Below are positions 1-5,911 of a stretch of DNA of 11,462 bases, in pieces. The translations under genes were made by a program, and so were the position numbers. A model generated the notes under the pieces. It made no database searches. It was not told the DNA's origin and worked only from the letters and a program-made list of their open reading frames with translations. Each line of letters starts with the position of its first letter. Position 1 is the stretch's first letter. Source of the stretch: Pseudomonadota bacterium (GTDB lineage Bacteria > Pseudomonadota > Gammaproteobacteria > Burkholderiales > Methylophilaceae); assembly GCA_029549705.1 (NCBI GenBank), contig JAKPIR010000359.1:1-11462 (forward strand). The letters run 5' to 3'.

Positions 1-2
1 TC

Positions 3-503
3 ATCGTCTATCTCAACGCGCAAATTGAAGCAGGCGCACAATCGGTAATGATTTTTGACTCTTGGGGTGGCGCACTTTCACACGCCGCATATCTCGAGTT
101 TTCACTGAATTATATGGAAAAAATAGTCTCAGGTCTGACTAAAGAACGTGAAGGCAGACGTGTACCTAATATCGTATTCACCAAAGGCGGCGGACTCTGG
201 CTCGAAGCCATTGCAGACATTGGCACTGATGCTTTAGGTTTGGATTGGAATGTTGATATTGGTGATGCCAGAAAACGTGTTGGTGATAAAGTAGCTTTGC
301 AAGGCAACCTTGACCCTGCCATTTTGTTATCAACACCCCAAGTAATTGAACGTGAAGTCGCTGCAACCTTGGCAAGCTATGGCCGTGGCAGCGGGCATGT
401 GTTTAACTTGGGGCATGGCATCACGCAACATACCCCACCAGAGAATGCCACTGCGATGGTGGATGCTGTTCTTAAGCACAGCAGGCAGTACCACACAATT
501 TAA
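3..503 (+). CDS. hemE: Uroporphyrinogen decarboxylase, C-terminal half (5' end outside window)
   Basis: HemE removes four carboxyl groups from uroporphyrinogen III to give coproporphyrinogen III in cytosolic haem synthesis. The frame is open from the left edge (first full codon at base 3) and gives 166 residues, roughly the last half of a protein that is usually about 350-360 aa. Recognisable family segments are the stretch that begins YLNAQIEAGAQ and runs into MIFDSWGGALS, then NVDIGDAR, ALQGNLDPAIL, and near the end HVFNLGHGI followed by TPPENA. The ATG at base 48 is an internal methionine and not the start, because family sequence continues upstream of it. The stop TAA is at 501-503. No terminator follows, and the next gene begins 21 bp later, so read-through into it is likely. 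Family identity is clear; only the N-terminal part is missing. Confidence 0.96.
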   Translation: MVYLNAQIEAGAQSVMIFDSWGGALSHAAYLEFSLNYMEKIVSGLTKEREGRRVPNIVFTKGGGLWLEAIADIGTDALGLDWNVDIGDARKRVGDKVALQGNLDPAILLSTPQVIEREVAATLASYGRGSGHVFNLGHGITQHTPPENATAMVDAVLKHSRQYHTI

Positions 504-524
504 AACCATAAAAAGGCCTATATC

Positions 525-797
525 ATGACTAATATTAAAAAAGCTGCAAAAAAAATTGAGACAGCAAAAAGTAAAATTCCTACATCAGCAAAAACCAAGG
601 CAGCAAAAGTCTCAAAAGAAACAAACACACTTGTTTCAGAGGATGTTCTAAATAGCATGATTGCAACGAGAGCATACTTTCTAGCAGAACACAGAAATTT
701 TGCACCAGGCTATGAGATTAATGACTGGTTAACTGCAGAAGCTGAGATAAAAAAACAATCAACAATAAAAGGAAACCTGAAAGCGAGAAAGGCTTAA
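525..797 (+). CDS. Small lysine-rich protein with a DUF2934 domain
   Basis: This is a 90-residue protein of unknown function. Residues 1-35 are rich in Lys, Ala, Thr and Ser (for example KKAAKKIETAKSKIP), resembling the basic tails of histone-like or nucleic-acid-binding proteins. Residues about 45-76 match the short DUF2934 pattern: an Arg-Ala-Tyr helix start, a small Gly-containing turn, then DWLTAEAEI, which corresponds to the usual (D/E)WLxAExE(I/L) signature. There is no signal peptide or membrane segment, so it is probably cytosolic. AAAAGG (510-515) precedes the ATG at a usable distance. It follows hemE by 21 bp on the same strand and may be co-transcribed. The basic tail invites a DNA- or RNA-binding guess, but nothing else in the sequence supports one. 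Confidence 0.8.
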   Translation: MTNIKKAAKKIETAKSKIPTSAKTKAAKVSKETNTLVSEDVLNSMIATRAYFLAEHRNFAPGYEINDWLTAEAEIKKQSTIKGNLKARKA

Positions 798-853
798 TTT
801 TTCTAATTCGAAAATTATAAGCTTTAACATAAACTTAATTAAGAAAACATCGT

Positions 854-1195
854 ATGAGTCATTTACCTAACTGCCCCCAATGCAATTCAGAATTCACCTA
901 CGTTGACAACAATATGTACATTTGCCCTGAATGTGCGCATGAATGGACTAAAGATGCTCCCTCAACCAGTTCAGAAGAAGTAATGGTAGTCCGTGATTCT
1001 AATGGTAATATTCTTCAAGATGGAGACACTATTACCGTGATTAAAGACCTAAAGGTCAAAGGCTCTTCATTAGTAGTCAAAGTAGGTACAAAAGTTAAAA
1101 ATATTCGGATTGTCGATGGCGATCACGACATTGACTGTAAAATTGACGGTATTGGTGCTATGAAATTAAAGTCGGTATTTGTTAAAAAAGCCTGA
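854..1195 (+). CDS. yjdM: YjdM/PhnA-family zinc-ribbon protein
   Basis: This 113-aa protein has the full length and layout of the YjdM family (formerly PhnA, 'alkylphosphonate utilization operon protein'). An N-terminal zinc ribbon has Cys7-x2-Cys10 (NCPQC) and Cys24-x2-Cys27 (ICPECAHEW). The conserved C-terminal beta domain (about 43-113) includes VVRDSNGN, LQDGDTITVIKDLKVKG and the KVGTKVKNIR segment, and ends in VKKA. The name comes from E. coli, where the gene lies near the phn cluster; no phosphonate genes are visible here and the molecular function of the family is unsettled. It is cytosolic, with no signal peptide. The ribosome site is weak (AAGAAAA about 6 bases upstream), but the family N-terminus fits this ATG. 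It lies 56 bp after the DUF2934 gene on the same strand. Confidence 0.93.
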   Translation: MSHLPNCPQCNSEFTYVDNNMYICPECAHEWTKDAPSTSSEEVMVVRDSNGNILQDGDTITVIKDLKVKGSSLVVKVGTKVKNIRIVDGDHDIDCKIDGIGAMKLKSVFVKKA

Positions 1196-1197
1196 AT

Positions 1198-1493
1198 TGT
1201 ACTAGCTCAGACCTGATCTGACAGTTACCGAGTTTTTAGGGTGCCTTTCAGATTAGATTTGGTTTAGGTTTTTTGCGAGCTTTCAGCTTCGCTGAAATGC
1301 CTGCTTAAATCAGTTTCCCACTAAGTAAAGTTTCCATTGGCGTTCTGCCGTTGCAAATCTTACCCTGATGAGTTCTTCATTATTGAAATGATTGAGCCAA
1401 CCTTCCAGCTCATATTGAAAAGCTTCTATATTCGAGTAAAGCTTTTTGCGGGATGTAATTTTGTAGAACTCCTGCAATAGTTTTTTATAAAAA
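1198..1493 (-). mobile_element. Fossil right end of an IS481-family insertion sequence
   Basis: This fragment combines a decayed transposase C-terminus (1305-1493, minus strand) with non-coding sequence down to about 1198. The outer end, read on the plus strand, is TGTACTAGCTCAGACCTGAT followed by CTGACAG (1199-1224), which resembles the TGT-starting terminal repeats of IS481-type elements. No matching left end exists in the window. The rest of the element is missing, and the fragment stops about 12 bp before the sigma-32 promoter of groES. A perfect 7-bp hairpin, TTTCAGC-TTC-GCTGAAA (1281-1297), lies between the transposase stop and the element end; it has no T-run, so it is not a terminator. 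The family call comes from the protein remnant. The exact end is an estimate, because no target-site duplication can be shown. Confidence 0.72.
1305..1493 (-). pseudogene. IS481-family transposase, C-terminal remnant with frameshift
   Basis: On the minus strand a frame opens at about 1493 after in-frame stops and reads YKKLLQEFYKITSRKKLYS, then a segment ending in WLNHFNNEE. This is the end of the integrase core of IS481-family transposases, whose usual form is 'KTLLxEFYxVxFRKKxYxSLExLQxxLDxWxxxYNxERxHQGK'. At about 1370-1374 the frame breaks. The next frame continues the family sequence exactly with HQGKICNGRTPMETLLSGK and stops at 1305-1307. An intact copy would carry the Arg-Thr of NEERTHQGK here, so loss of about four bases is the simplest explanation. 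If the first frame is followed instead, it stops at 1310-1312. The DDE catalytic residues and DNA-binding N-terminus are absent. It cannot encode an active enzyme. Confidence 0.78.
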
Positions 1494-1505
1494 AGATTTC
1501 ATTAA

Positions 1506-1536
1506 CCCTTGAAATCAGTTTAATCTGCCCCAAATT
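1506..1536 (+). promoter_or_regulatory. Sigma-32 (RpoH) heat-shock promoter of groESL
   Basis: The -35 element is CCCTTGAAA (1506-1514), an exact match to the core CTTGAAA. After a 13-base spacer, the -10 element is CCCCAAATT (1528-1536), close to the consensus CCCCATNT. Transcription should start at about 1543-1546, giving a leader of roughly 95 bases before groES. The position upstream of groESL and the near-consensus boxes make this a confident call. The last bases overlap the CIRCE operator, so bound HrcA would block RNA polymerase. Confidence 0.88.
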
Positions 1537-1561
1537 AGCAATCGAGGCATGCGAGTGCTAA
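1535..1561 (+). promoter_or_regulatory. CIRCE operator (HrcA binding site)
   Basis: The site is TTAGCAATC, then nine bases (1544-1552), then GAGTGCTAA. The consensus is TTAGCACTC-N9-GAGTGCTAA, so the right half is perfect and the left half has one change (C to A at its seventh base). HrcA, the repressor that loses activity when GroEL is overloaded, binds this inverted repeat. It overlaps the 3' end of the sigma-32 -10 box and covers the expected start of transcription, a classic repressing position. No hrcA gene is in the window. Confidence 0.92.
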
Positions 1562-1639
1562 AATGCCGCGTTGCCCTTGCAATTTATAAAAGCAAATACA
1601 TTTTTTAGATTTATAGCATAACTTATCAGGAGATACTGT

Positions 1640-1927
1640 ATGAAAATTCGTCCTTTACACGACCGTGTGATTGTTAAACGTTCTGAAGAAGAGCGTACAA
1701 CCGCCTCAGGCATTGTAATCCCAGATTCAGCCACTGAAAAACCAGACCAAGGTGTGGTGCAGGCTGTAGGGAATGGCAAACGTGATGAAAATGGCAAAGT
1801 GATTGCCTTGGACGTTAAAGTGGGCGACAAAGTGTTATTTGGTAAATACGCAGGCCAAACCGTTAAAGTGGACGGCGAAGAATTATTAGTGATGCGCGAA
1901 GAAGACATCATGGCAATTGTCGAGTAA
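1640..1927 (+). CDS. groES: Co-chaperonin GroES (Hsp10)
   Basis: GroES is the heptameric lid that closes the GroEL folding chamber in the cytosol in an ATP-dependent cycle. The 95-aa protein is of normal length and shows the whole family pattern: the N-terminal MKIRPLHDRVIVKR, the mobile loop that contacts GroEL (about residues 17-34: EERTTASGIVIPDSATEK), the QGVVQAVGNG turn, the KVGDKVLFGKYAG segment, and the C-terminal MREEDIMAIVE. AGGAGA (1628-1633) lies seven bases before the ATG, an ideal ribosome site. It is the first gene of the groESL operon; groEL follows 44 bp later. Heat-shock control is by the sigma-32 promoter and CIRCE upstream. Nothing unusual is seen. Confidence 0.98.
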   Translation: MKIRPLHDRVIVKRSEEERTTASGIVIPDSATEKPDQGVVQAVGNGKRDENGKVIALDVKVGDKVLFGKYAGQTVKVDGEELLVMREEDIMAIVE

Positions 1928-1971
1928 TTTCGAATTAAGAATATATTAAATAATATTTAGGAGAATTGAAT

Positions 1972-3609
1972 ATGGCAGCAAAAGACGTAAGATTTGGTGA
2001 TGACGTTCGTCAAAAAATGGTCAACGGCGTGAATGTACTCGCCAATGCAGTGAAGGTCACCTTAGGCCCTAAAGGCCGTAACGTGGTATTAGAGCGTTCT
2101 TTTGGCGCACCAACTATCACTAAAGATGGTGTATCAGTTGCAAAAGAAATCGAATTGAAAGATAAATTCGAAAACATGGGCGCACAAATGGTAAAAGAAG
2201 TGGCCAGCAAAACTTCTGATATCGCGGGCGACGGCACAACAACTGCAACCGTGTTAGCACAAGCGATTATTCGTGAAGGCATGAAATCAGTCGCTGCTGG
2301 CATGAACCCAATGGACTTAAAACGCGGTATCGATAAAGCGGTTGAAGCGGCTATTGCTAACTTAAAAGAGCAGTCAAAGCCATGTACAACCAGCAAAGAA
2401 ATTGCGCAAGTGGGTTCTATTTCTGCCAACTCAGACAGTTCAATCGGTCAAATCATTGCTGACGCGATGGACAAAGTAGGTAAAGAAGGTGTGATTACCG
2501 TTGAAGATGGTTCAGGTTTAAGCAACGAGTTAGACGTTGTGGAAGGCATGCAGTTTGATCGTGGTTACTTGTCACCTTATTTCATCAATAACCAAGAACG
2601 TCAAATTGCATTGATGGACAACCCATTTGTGTTGTTGCATGACAAAAAAATCTCCAACATCCGTGACTTGTTACCTGCCCTAGAGCAAGTGGCTAAAGCG
2701 GGCCGTCCATTGTTAATCATTGCAGAAGACGTTGATGGTGAAGCGCTGGCAACTTTGGTAGTGAATAACATCCGCGGCATTTTAAAAACTGTTGCTGTTA
2801 AAGCGCCTGGTTTTGGTGACCGTCGTAAAGCCATGTTAGAAGACATCGCCATTTTAACTGGCGGTACTGTGATTGCTGAAGAGGTTGGCTTGAAGCTTGA
2901 AAATGTGAAACTTGAAGACTTAGGTTCAGCAAAACGCATTGAAGTGGGTAAAGAAAATACCATTATCATTGACGGCGCTGGTCATGAGGGCAACATCAAA
3001 TCACGCATTACACAAATCAAAACACAAATCGAAGAAGCAACAAGCGACTACGACCGTGAAAAATTGCAAGAACGTGTAGCTAAATTGGCTGGCGGTGTTG
3101 CTGTGATTAAAGTGGGTGCAACCACTGAAATCGAAATGAAAGAGAAAAAAGCACGCGTAGAAGATGCATTGCATGCAACCCGCGCAGCGGTTGAAGAAGG
3201 CATTGTCGCTGGCGGTGGTGTAGCGTTGATTCGTGCACGCGATGCGATTGCTAAAGTAAAGGGTGACAACCTTGATCAAGAAGCCGGTATCAAAATTGTA
3301 TTGCGCGCTGTTGAAGAGCCGTTACGCCAAATCACAGCAAACGCAGGTGTTGAACCATCAGTGGTTGTTAACAATGTTGCAGCGGGTAAAGGCAATTATG
3401 GTTACAACGCTGCCAACGAAACCTACGGCGACATGGTAGAAATGGGTGTGTTAGACCCAACTAAAGTCACACGCTCAGCATTGCAAAATGCAGCTTCAGT
3501 GGCAGGCTTGATGTTGACTACAGATTGCATGGTTGCTGAACTGCCAAAAGACGACGCACCAGCAATGCCTGATATGGGCGGTATGGGCGGCATGGGCGGT
3601 ATGATGTAG
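1972..3609 (+). CDS. groEL: Chaperonin GroEL (Hsp60)
   Basis: GroEL is the 14-subunit ATP-driven cytosolic folding chamber that works with GroES. The protein is 545 aa, the usual length. It starts MAAKDVRFGDD. The ATP-binding motif GDGTTT lies at 86-91, including catalytic Asp87; the apical domain follows, with LEDIAILTGGTVI and the conserved GAGHEGNIKSR stretch; the second equatorial part carries AGGVAVIKVGATTE and EEGIVAGGGVALIRA. The tail is the flexible Gly-Gly-Met repeat (MPDMGGMGGMGGMM). A TTG at 1966 is in frame, but the true start is the ATG at 1972: AGGAG at 1959-1963 is eight bases upstream of it, and MAAKDV is the universal N-terminus. It is the second gene of the operon and ends at the terminator at 3688-3712. 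Confidence 0.99.
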   Translation: MAAKDVRFGDDVRQKMVNGVNVLANAVKVTLGPKGRNVVLERSFGAPTITKDGVSVAKEIELKDKFENMGAQMVKEVASKTSDIAGDGTTTATVLAQAIIREGMKSVAAGMNPMDLKRGIDKAVEAAIANLKEQSKPCTTSKEIAQVGSISANSDSSIGQIIADAMDKVGKEGVITVEDGSGLSNELDVVEGMQFDRGYLSPYFINNQERQIALMDNPFVLLHDKKISNIRDLLPALEQVAKAGRPLLIIAEDVDGEALATLVVNNIRGILKTVAVKAPGFGDRRKAMLEDIAILTGGTVIAEEVGLKLENVKLEDLGSAKRIEVGKENTIIIDGAGHEGNIKSRITQIKTQIEEATSDYDREKLQERVAKLAGGVAVIKVGATTEIEMKEKKARVEDALHATRAAVEEGIVAGGGVALIRARDAIAKVKGDNLDQEAGIKIVLRAVEEPLRQITANAGVEPSVVVNNVAAGKGNYGYNAANETYGDMVEMGVLDPTKVTRSALQNAASVAGLMLTTDCMVAELPKDDAPAMPDMGGMGGMGGMM

Positions 3610-3613
3610 CCTT

Positions 3614-3656
3614 TTGATGTTGCATCAACTTATCTATCTTGCGATGGGTTGATGCA
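3614..3656 (+). other. Two mutually exclusive hairpins in the groEL 3' UTR
   Basis: Directly after the groEL stop, TTGATG (3614-3619) can pair with CATCAA (3623-3628) to form a 6-bp hairpin with a 3-base loop. The same CATCAA is also part of TGCATCAAC (3621-3629), which is perfectly complementary over 9 bp to GTTGATGCA (3648-3656) across an 18-base loop. Only one can form at a time. Neither has a T-run, and the real terminator lies 32 bp further on. It may be a simple repeat of TTGATG or a 3' stabilising structure of the mRNA. Confidence 0.5.
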
Positions 3657-3687
3657 TTCAAAAAGCGCTAACTTGCACTTCACAGTT

Positions 3688-3712
3688 AAACCTCGCTTCG
3701 GCGAGGTTTTTT
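3688..3712 (+). terminator. Rho-independent terminator of groESL
   Basis: AAACCTCGC pairs with GCGAGGTTT across the very stable TTCG tetraloop (3697-3700), and the T-run continues to 3712. It sits 79 bp after the groEL stop and upstream of ung, so ung should have its own promoter. Confidence 0.93.
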
Positions 3713-3725
3713 ATTGCCAATAAAC

Positions 3726-3731
3726 TATAAT
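3726..3731 (+). promoter_or_regulatory. Possible -10 box for ung
   Basis: A perfect TATAAT lies between the groEL terminator and ung, about 31 bases before the ATG, which would give a leader of about 25 bases. The -35 region would fall inside the terminator (about 3702-3709) and has no TTGACA-like sequence, so the call is tentative. A second box, TAAAAT (3746-3751), is closer to the gene. Confidence 0.35.
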
Positions 3732-3762
3732 TTACCATCATTCACTAAAATATTTTTTCACC

Positions 3763-4458
3763 ATGCTCCAAGAAAAACCTGGTCAACTTCATCCATCATG
3801 GCAAGCCGTGATTGGTGAAGAGCTAAATCAACCTTACATGCAAAGCTTGCGCGCCTTTCTGAAACAAGAAAAAGCCGCTGGTAAAACCATTTACCCACCC
3901 AGCCCGTTGATTTTTAATGCGTTTAATCACACCCCGTTTGATAAAGTGCGCGTGGTGATTATTGGGCAAGATCCTTATCATGGCCAAGATAATGGGTTGC
4001 CACAGGCGCATGGCCTGAGTTTTTCAGTGCCTGCAGGTGTGAGATTACCGCCCTCCTTGCAGAATATTTATAAAGAAATTGAAACTGATCTCAACATCAA
4101 AATGAGCAAAAACGGCGATTTAACGCCGTGGGCTGAACAAGGCGTTTTGTTGCTCAACGCCACGCTGACCGTTGAACAAGCCACCGCTGGCGCGCATCAA
4201 AACAAAGGTTGGGAGCAATTTACTGATGCGGCAATCGCAGCTTTAAATGCACATCGGCAGAATCTGGTATTTGTGCTTTGGGGCAGTTATGCGCAAAAAA
4301 AAGGCGCTATCATTGATGAAAAAAAGCATTTGGTGCTCAAATCCGTGCACCCTTCCCCCTTATCTGCCCACCGTGGTTTTTTTGGCAATCACCAGTTTTC
4401 AAAAATCAATCAATACTTGATTGCACACCAGCAGCCCGCCATCAACTGGCAACTTTAA
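3763..4458 (+). CDS. ung: Uracil-DNA glycosylase (family 1)
   Basis: Ung cuts uracil out of DNA after cytosine deamination or dUTP incorporation and starts base-excision repair in the cytosol. At 231 aa the length is normal. Visible motifs are YPPSP (44-48), part of the Pro-rich loop; the water-activating loop GQDPYHGQ (68-75) with catalytic Asp70; the uracil-recognition Asn132 in LLLNATLTV; and the DNA-intercalation loop HPSPLSAHRG (196-205) with His196 and Leu200. After PYHG there are about four more residues (QDNGLP before QAHGLSFSV) than in E. coli Ung (PYHGPGQAHGL), a small loop extension. No clear Shine-Dalgarno sequence precedes the ATG, but the N-terminal family match (LHPSWQAVIGEELNQPYM) supports this start. 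It is a single-gene unit between the groESL terminator and the terminators near 4544-4695. Confidence 0.97.
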   Translation: MLQEKPGQLHPSWQAVIGEELNQPYMQSLRAFLKQEKAAGKTIYPPSPLIFNAFNHTPFDKVRVVIIGQDPYHGQDNGLPQAHGLSFSVPAGVRLPPSLQNIYKEIETDLNIKMSKNGDLTPWAEQGVLLLNATLTVEQATAGAHQNKGWEQFTDAAIAALNAHRQNLVFVLWGSYAQKKGAIIDEKKHLVLKSVHPSPLSAHRGFFGNHQFSKINQYLIAHQQPAINWQL

Positions 4459-4534
4459 AGATTAAATTCACCTAGCAATTCTAAGTAAAAATAACAGCCT
4501 GACCCTTAGTGCTAACCACTATAAAACCTGCGAG

Positions 4535-4582
4535 AAAAAAATAATGCCCTGCGAGCCTTTATTTATAAGGCTCGCAGGGCAT
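4535..4582 (-). terminator. Long perfect hairpin, probable second minus-strand terminator
   Basis: ATGCCCTGCGAGCCTT (4544-4559) and AAGGCTCGCAGGGCAT (4567-4582) form a perfect 16-bp stem with a 7-base AT loop. On the minus strand the stem is followed by TATTTTTTT (4543-4535), which makes it a rho-independent terminator for leftward transcripts that pass the terminator at 4668-4695. On the plus strand there is no T-run, though it could protect the 3' end of ung mRNA. Part of one arm (CCTGCGAG) is repeated at 4527-4534. Confidence 0.6.
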
Positions 4583-4667
4583 GTAAAAAGGTTGATAGAA
4601 AATCTAGCTAAAAAATGTGCTTTTTTTGCAAGAAATATTCGCTTAAATTACTAATTTCTTGGCACAA

Positions 4668-4695
4668 AAAAAGCCCTGCAAATGCAGGGCTTTTT
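4668..4695. terminator. Bidirectional rho-independent terminator
   Basis: AAAAAGCCCTGCA (4668-4680) and TGCAGGGCTTTTT (4683-4695) are perfect inverted repeats; the realistic hairpin is GCCCTGC with an AAAT loop. A-tracts on the left and T-tracts on the right mean it works in both directions, ending ung from the left and the CsgG-family lipoprotein gene from the right (35 bp past its stop). Confidence 0.9.
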
Positions 4696-4730
4696 ACTTA
4701 GCGTTATTGCACTAAACTAATCTGAAAAAA

Positions 4731-5618
4731 TTATTTTTTTACTTTTTTCTTTTTAGTTGTCGTTGTTTTGGTTGGCGTAGTTGCCTTTTGCACTGGCTCT
4801 TCTGCCTGCACTGCTAAGTTGCCGCCCGCACCCAAACCACCTTCAACCGTTTGCGTTTTGTAGTTTTTAACGGCTTTCACAAGGTTGTTGTATGAGTCAG
4901 TAAATGCTGCAACAACCACTTTACCTTCAGGCGTTTTGGTATAACCGCCACCCGCTGCGCCCATGCGGCTGCCAAACGCGCCGCCAAACAAACTAAAGTC
5001 GGTATTTCTGGCGCTACCTTCTGCGGCGGCAACTTGAACACTGCTGCGGTTATCTACTAGCGTGAGCATGGTGCTGGCATCGGCAAATTTAAGGCCGCCT
5101 GCCAACAAACCTAACCAACCACCGCCCCAGCCACCCAAACCAGCACCTACACCACCGGTGTCGTTGCTACTGAATGTAATGGTTGGGTTCATAGCGTAAT
5201 CCGCCGCGACCATTTGGCCTTTTTTGAAGTTACTTGTTTCGCGCATTTCACCGCTGTCGCGCAGGTTACGCTCGCCATTACCTAGTGCCATGGCAGCACC
5301 TCGGTCAACCACCACAAAGCAGTTAGATTGCTGCACTAACAATTTGAGCACTGGCGTGGTTGGGCCTAGATGATATTGACCCGTTAATTGTCTGTACCAG
5401 TCTGCATTGGTGTCTTCAACCACGGCTAAAGTACCCAGTGGTTTATCGCATTTTTCGAGTGTTGCGTTGGCATTCACTGCGTTGCCACCGCCGGCTGAAC
5501 CAGTCGCTTCGGTTTTGGCTTTAGAACTGCCCATATCCATGGTTGCACAGCCAGTGGCCGCTAGTAGCATTGTGACTGAACTTACCGCCATCAGCATCGT
5601 TTTAAGTTGGAATTGCAT
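4731..5618 (-). CDS. CsgG-family outer-membrane lipoprotein (putative)
   Basis: This is a 295-aa predicted lipoprotein. The N-terminus has Lys6, a hydrophobic stretch, and the lipobox-like LLAATGC, with Cys24 as the likely lipidated residue; the -3 position is Ala, not Leu, slightly off the norm. After a Gly/Ala/Asn linker, residues about 58-150 resemble CsgG-type domains: LGTLAVVED, then LVQQSNCFVVVDRG, an arginine-rich NGERNLRDSGE, and ADYAMNPTITFS. A Gly/Trp-rich insert (154-175) is followed by FADASTMLTLVDNRSS and AAAEGSA, the usual second half, and a helix at 238-254. The tail is low complexity, Thr/Lys-rich, ending KKKKVKK. CsgG proteins form secretion pores in curli export, but no csgA/B/E/F genes are near, so a role in curli is not supported. 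AAGGGG lies about 5 bases before the ATG. Family placement is good; function is open. Confidence 0.75.
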   Translation of the reverse strand: MQFQLKTMLMAVSSVTMLLAATGCATMDMGSSKAKTEATGSAGGGNAVNANATLEKCDKPLGTLAVVEDTNADWYRQLTGQYHLGPTTPVLKLLVQQSNCFVVVDRGAAMALGNGERNLRDSGEMRETSNFKKGQMVAADYAMNPTITFSSNDTGGVGAGLGGWGGGWLGLLAGGLKFADASTMLTLVDNRSSVQVAAAEGSARNTDFSLFGGAFGSRMGAAGGGYTKTPEGKVVVAAFTDSYNNLVKAVKNYKTQTVEGGLGAGGNLAVQAEEPVQKATTPTKTTTTKKKKVKK

Positions 5619-5797
5619 TTTTACCCCTTTTTATGTTCGTTTCGATAACAAATGATTAACTAAATGAATATTAATTTTTCTGATGACCGCTAGGCGTGGA
5701 AACATTTTCAGAATTATGAGTGCGATAATATCATAAATTTACAATCGCCTAACACACGAACAGACTATTGAAAACCCTACTTTAGTATGGTTTGGGT
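5619..5797. other. Leader and promoter region of the CsgG-family gene
   Basis: This AT-rich stretch lies upstream of the minus-strand lipoprotein gene. Two overlapping -10-like boxes read on the minus strand, TATGAT (5735-5730) and TATTAT (5730-5725), would give a leader of about 100 bases. No convincing -35 element is seen. No gene, tRNA or repeat is recognisable here. Confidence 0.3.
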
Positions 5798-5836
5798 AAA
5801 AAAAAAGCCCCAACTCAAGGGGATAAGAGTTGGGGC
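5798..5836 (-). terminator. Strong minus-strand terminator of the candidate sRNA
   Basis: On the minus strand GCCCCAACTC (5836-5827) and GAGTTGGGGC (5816-5807) form a perfect 10-bp stem with a 10-base loop, followed directly by nine T (5806-5798). The plus strand has only AAAA after the stem, so the direction is clear. It could also stop antisense transcription entering the CsgG-family gene's promoter. Confidence 0.88.
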
Positions 5837-5911
5837 AAAATGCCTTATTGTTAAGGCTTCCGCTTAGGGAGGAAAGAGCGGAAAGGATAACCAAAATTTA
5901 ATTTGGCTATC
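5798..5911 (-). ncRNA. Candidate small RNA with an anti-Shine-Dalgarno loop
   Basis: Read on the minus strand, three hairpins follow each other closely. The first (5911-5886) pairs GATA and CCAAA with TTTGG and TATC around ATTTAA-type bases, with one mismatch. The second (5883-5858) has a perfect 7-bp stem TTCCGCT/AGCGGAA with a 12-base loop CTTTCCTCCCTA, whose CCTCC core is complementary to GGAGG ribosome sites. The third (5836-5807) has a 10-bp GC-rich stem followed by nine T, a textbook terminator. No minus-strand gene lies upstream to need that terminator, since uvrD to the right is on the plus strand; a self-contained transcript of about 110-130 nt is the best reading. No open reading frame of note is present. 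The promoter is not clear, so the 5' end (about 5911-5930) is a guess. It does not match an RNA family I can name. Confidence 0.5.

Noticed and set aside
795..843. AT-rich inverted repeats (TAATTTT/AAAATTA and CTTAATTAAG) after the DUF2934 gene
   Set aside because: Stems are A/T only and lack a proper T-run; expected by chance in AT-rich spacer, not a terminator.
1281..1297. TTTCAGC-TTC-GCTGAAA as a terminator of yjdM
   Set aside because: No T-run follows on either strand and it belongs to the IS remnant.
1966..1971. In-frame TTG as the groEL start
   Set aside because: AGGAG is only two bases before it, while the ATG at 1972 has correct spacing and gives the universal MAAKDV N-terminus.
2010..3279. 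Several open frames antisense to groEL, and similar ones antisense to groES, uvrD and the TonB receptor
   Set aside because: Low-complexity translations without family features, lying wholly inside well-identified genes; by-products of codon use.
3560..3606. GGCATG/GGTATG repeat at the end of groEL
   Set aside because: It encodes the normal Gly-Gly-Met tail of GroEL, not a DNA repeat of interest.
5865..5911. Plus-strand GGGAGGAAAG as a ribosome site for a small protein
   Set aside because: No start codon at suitable distance follows; the first ATG is more than 30 bases away.
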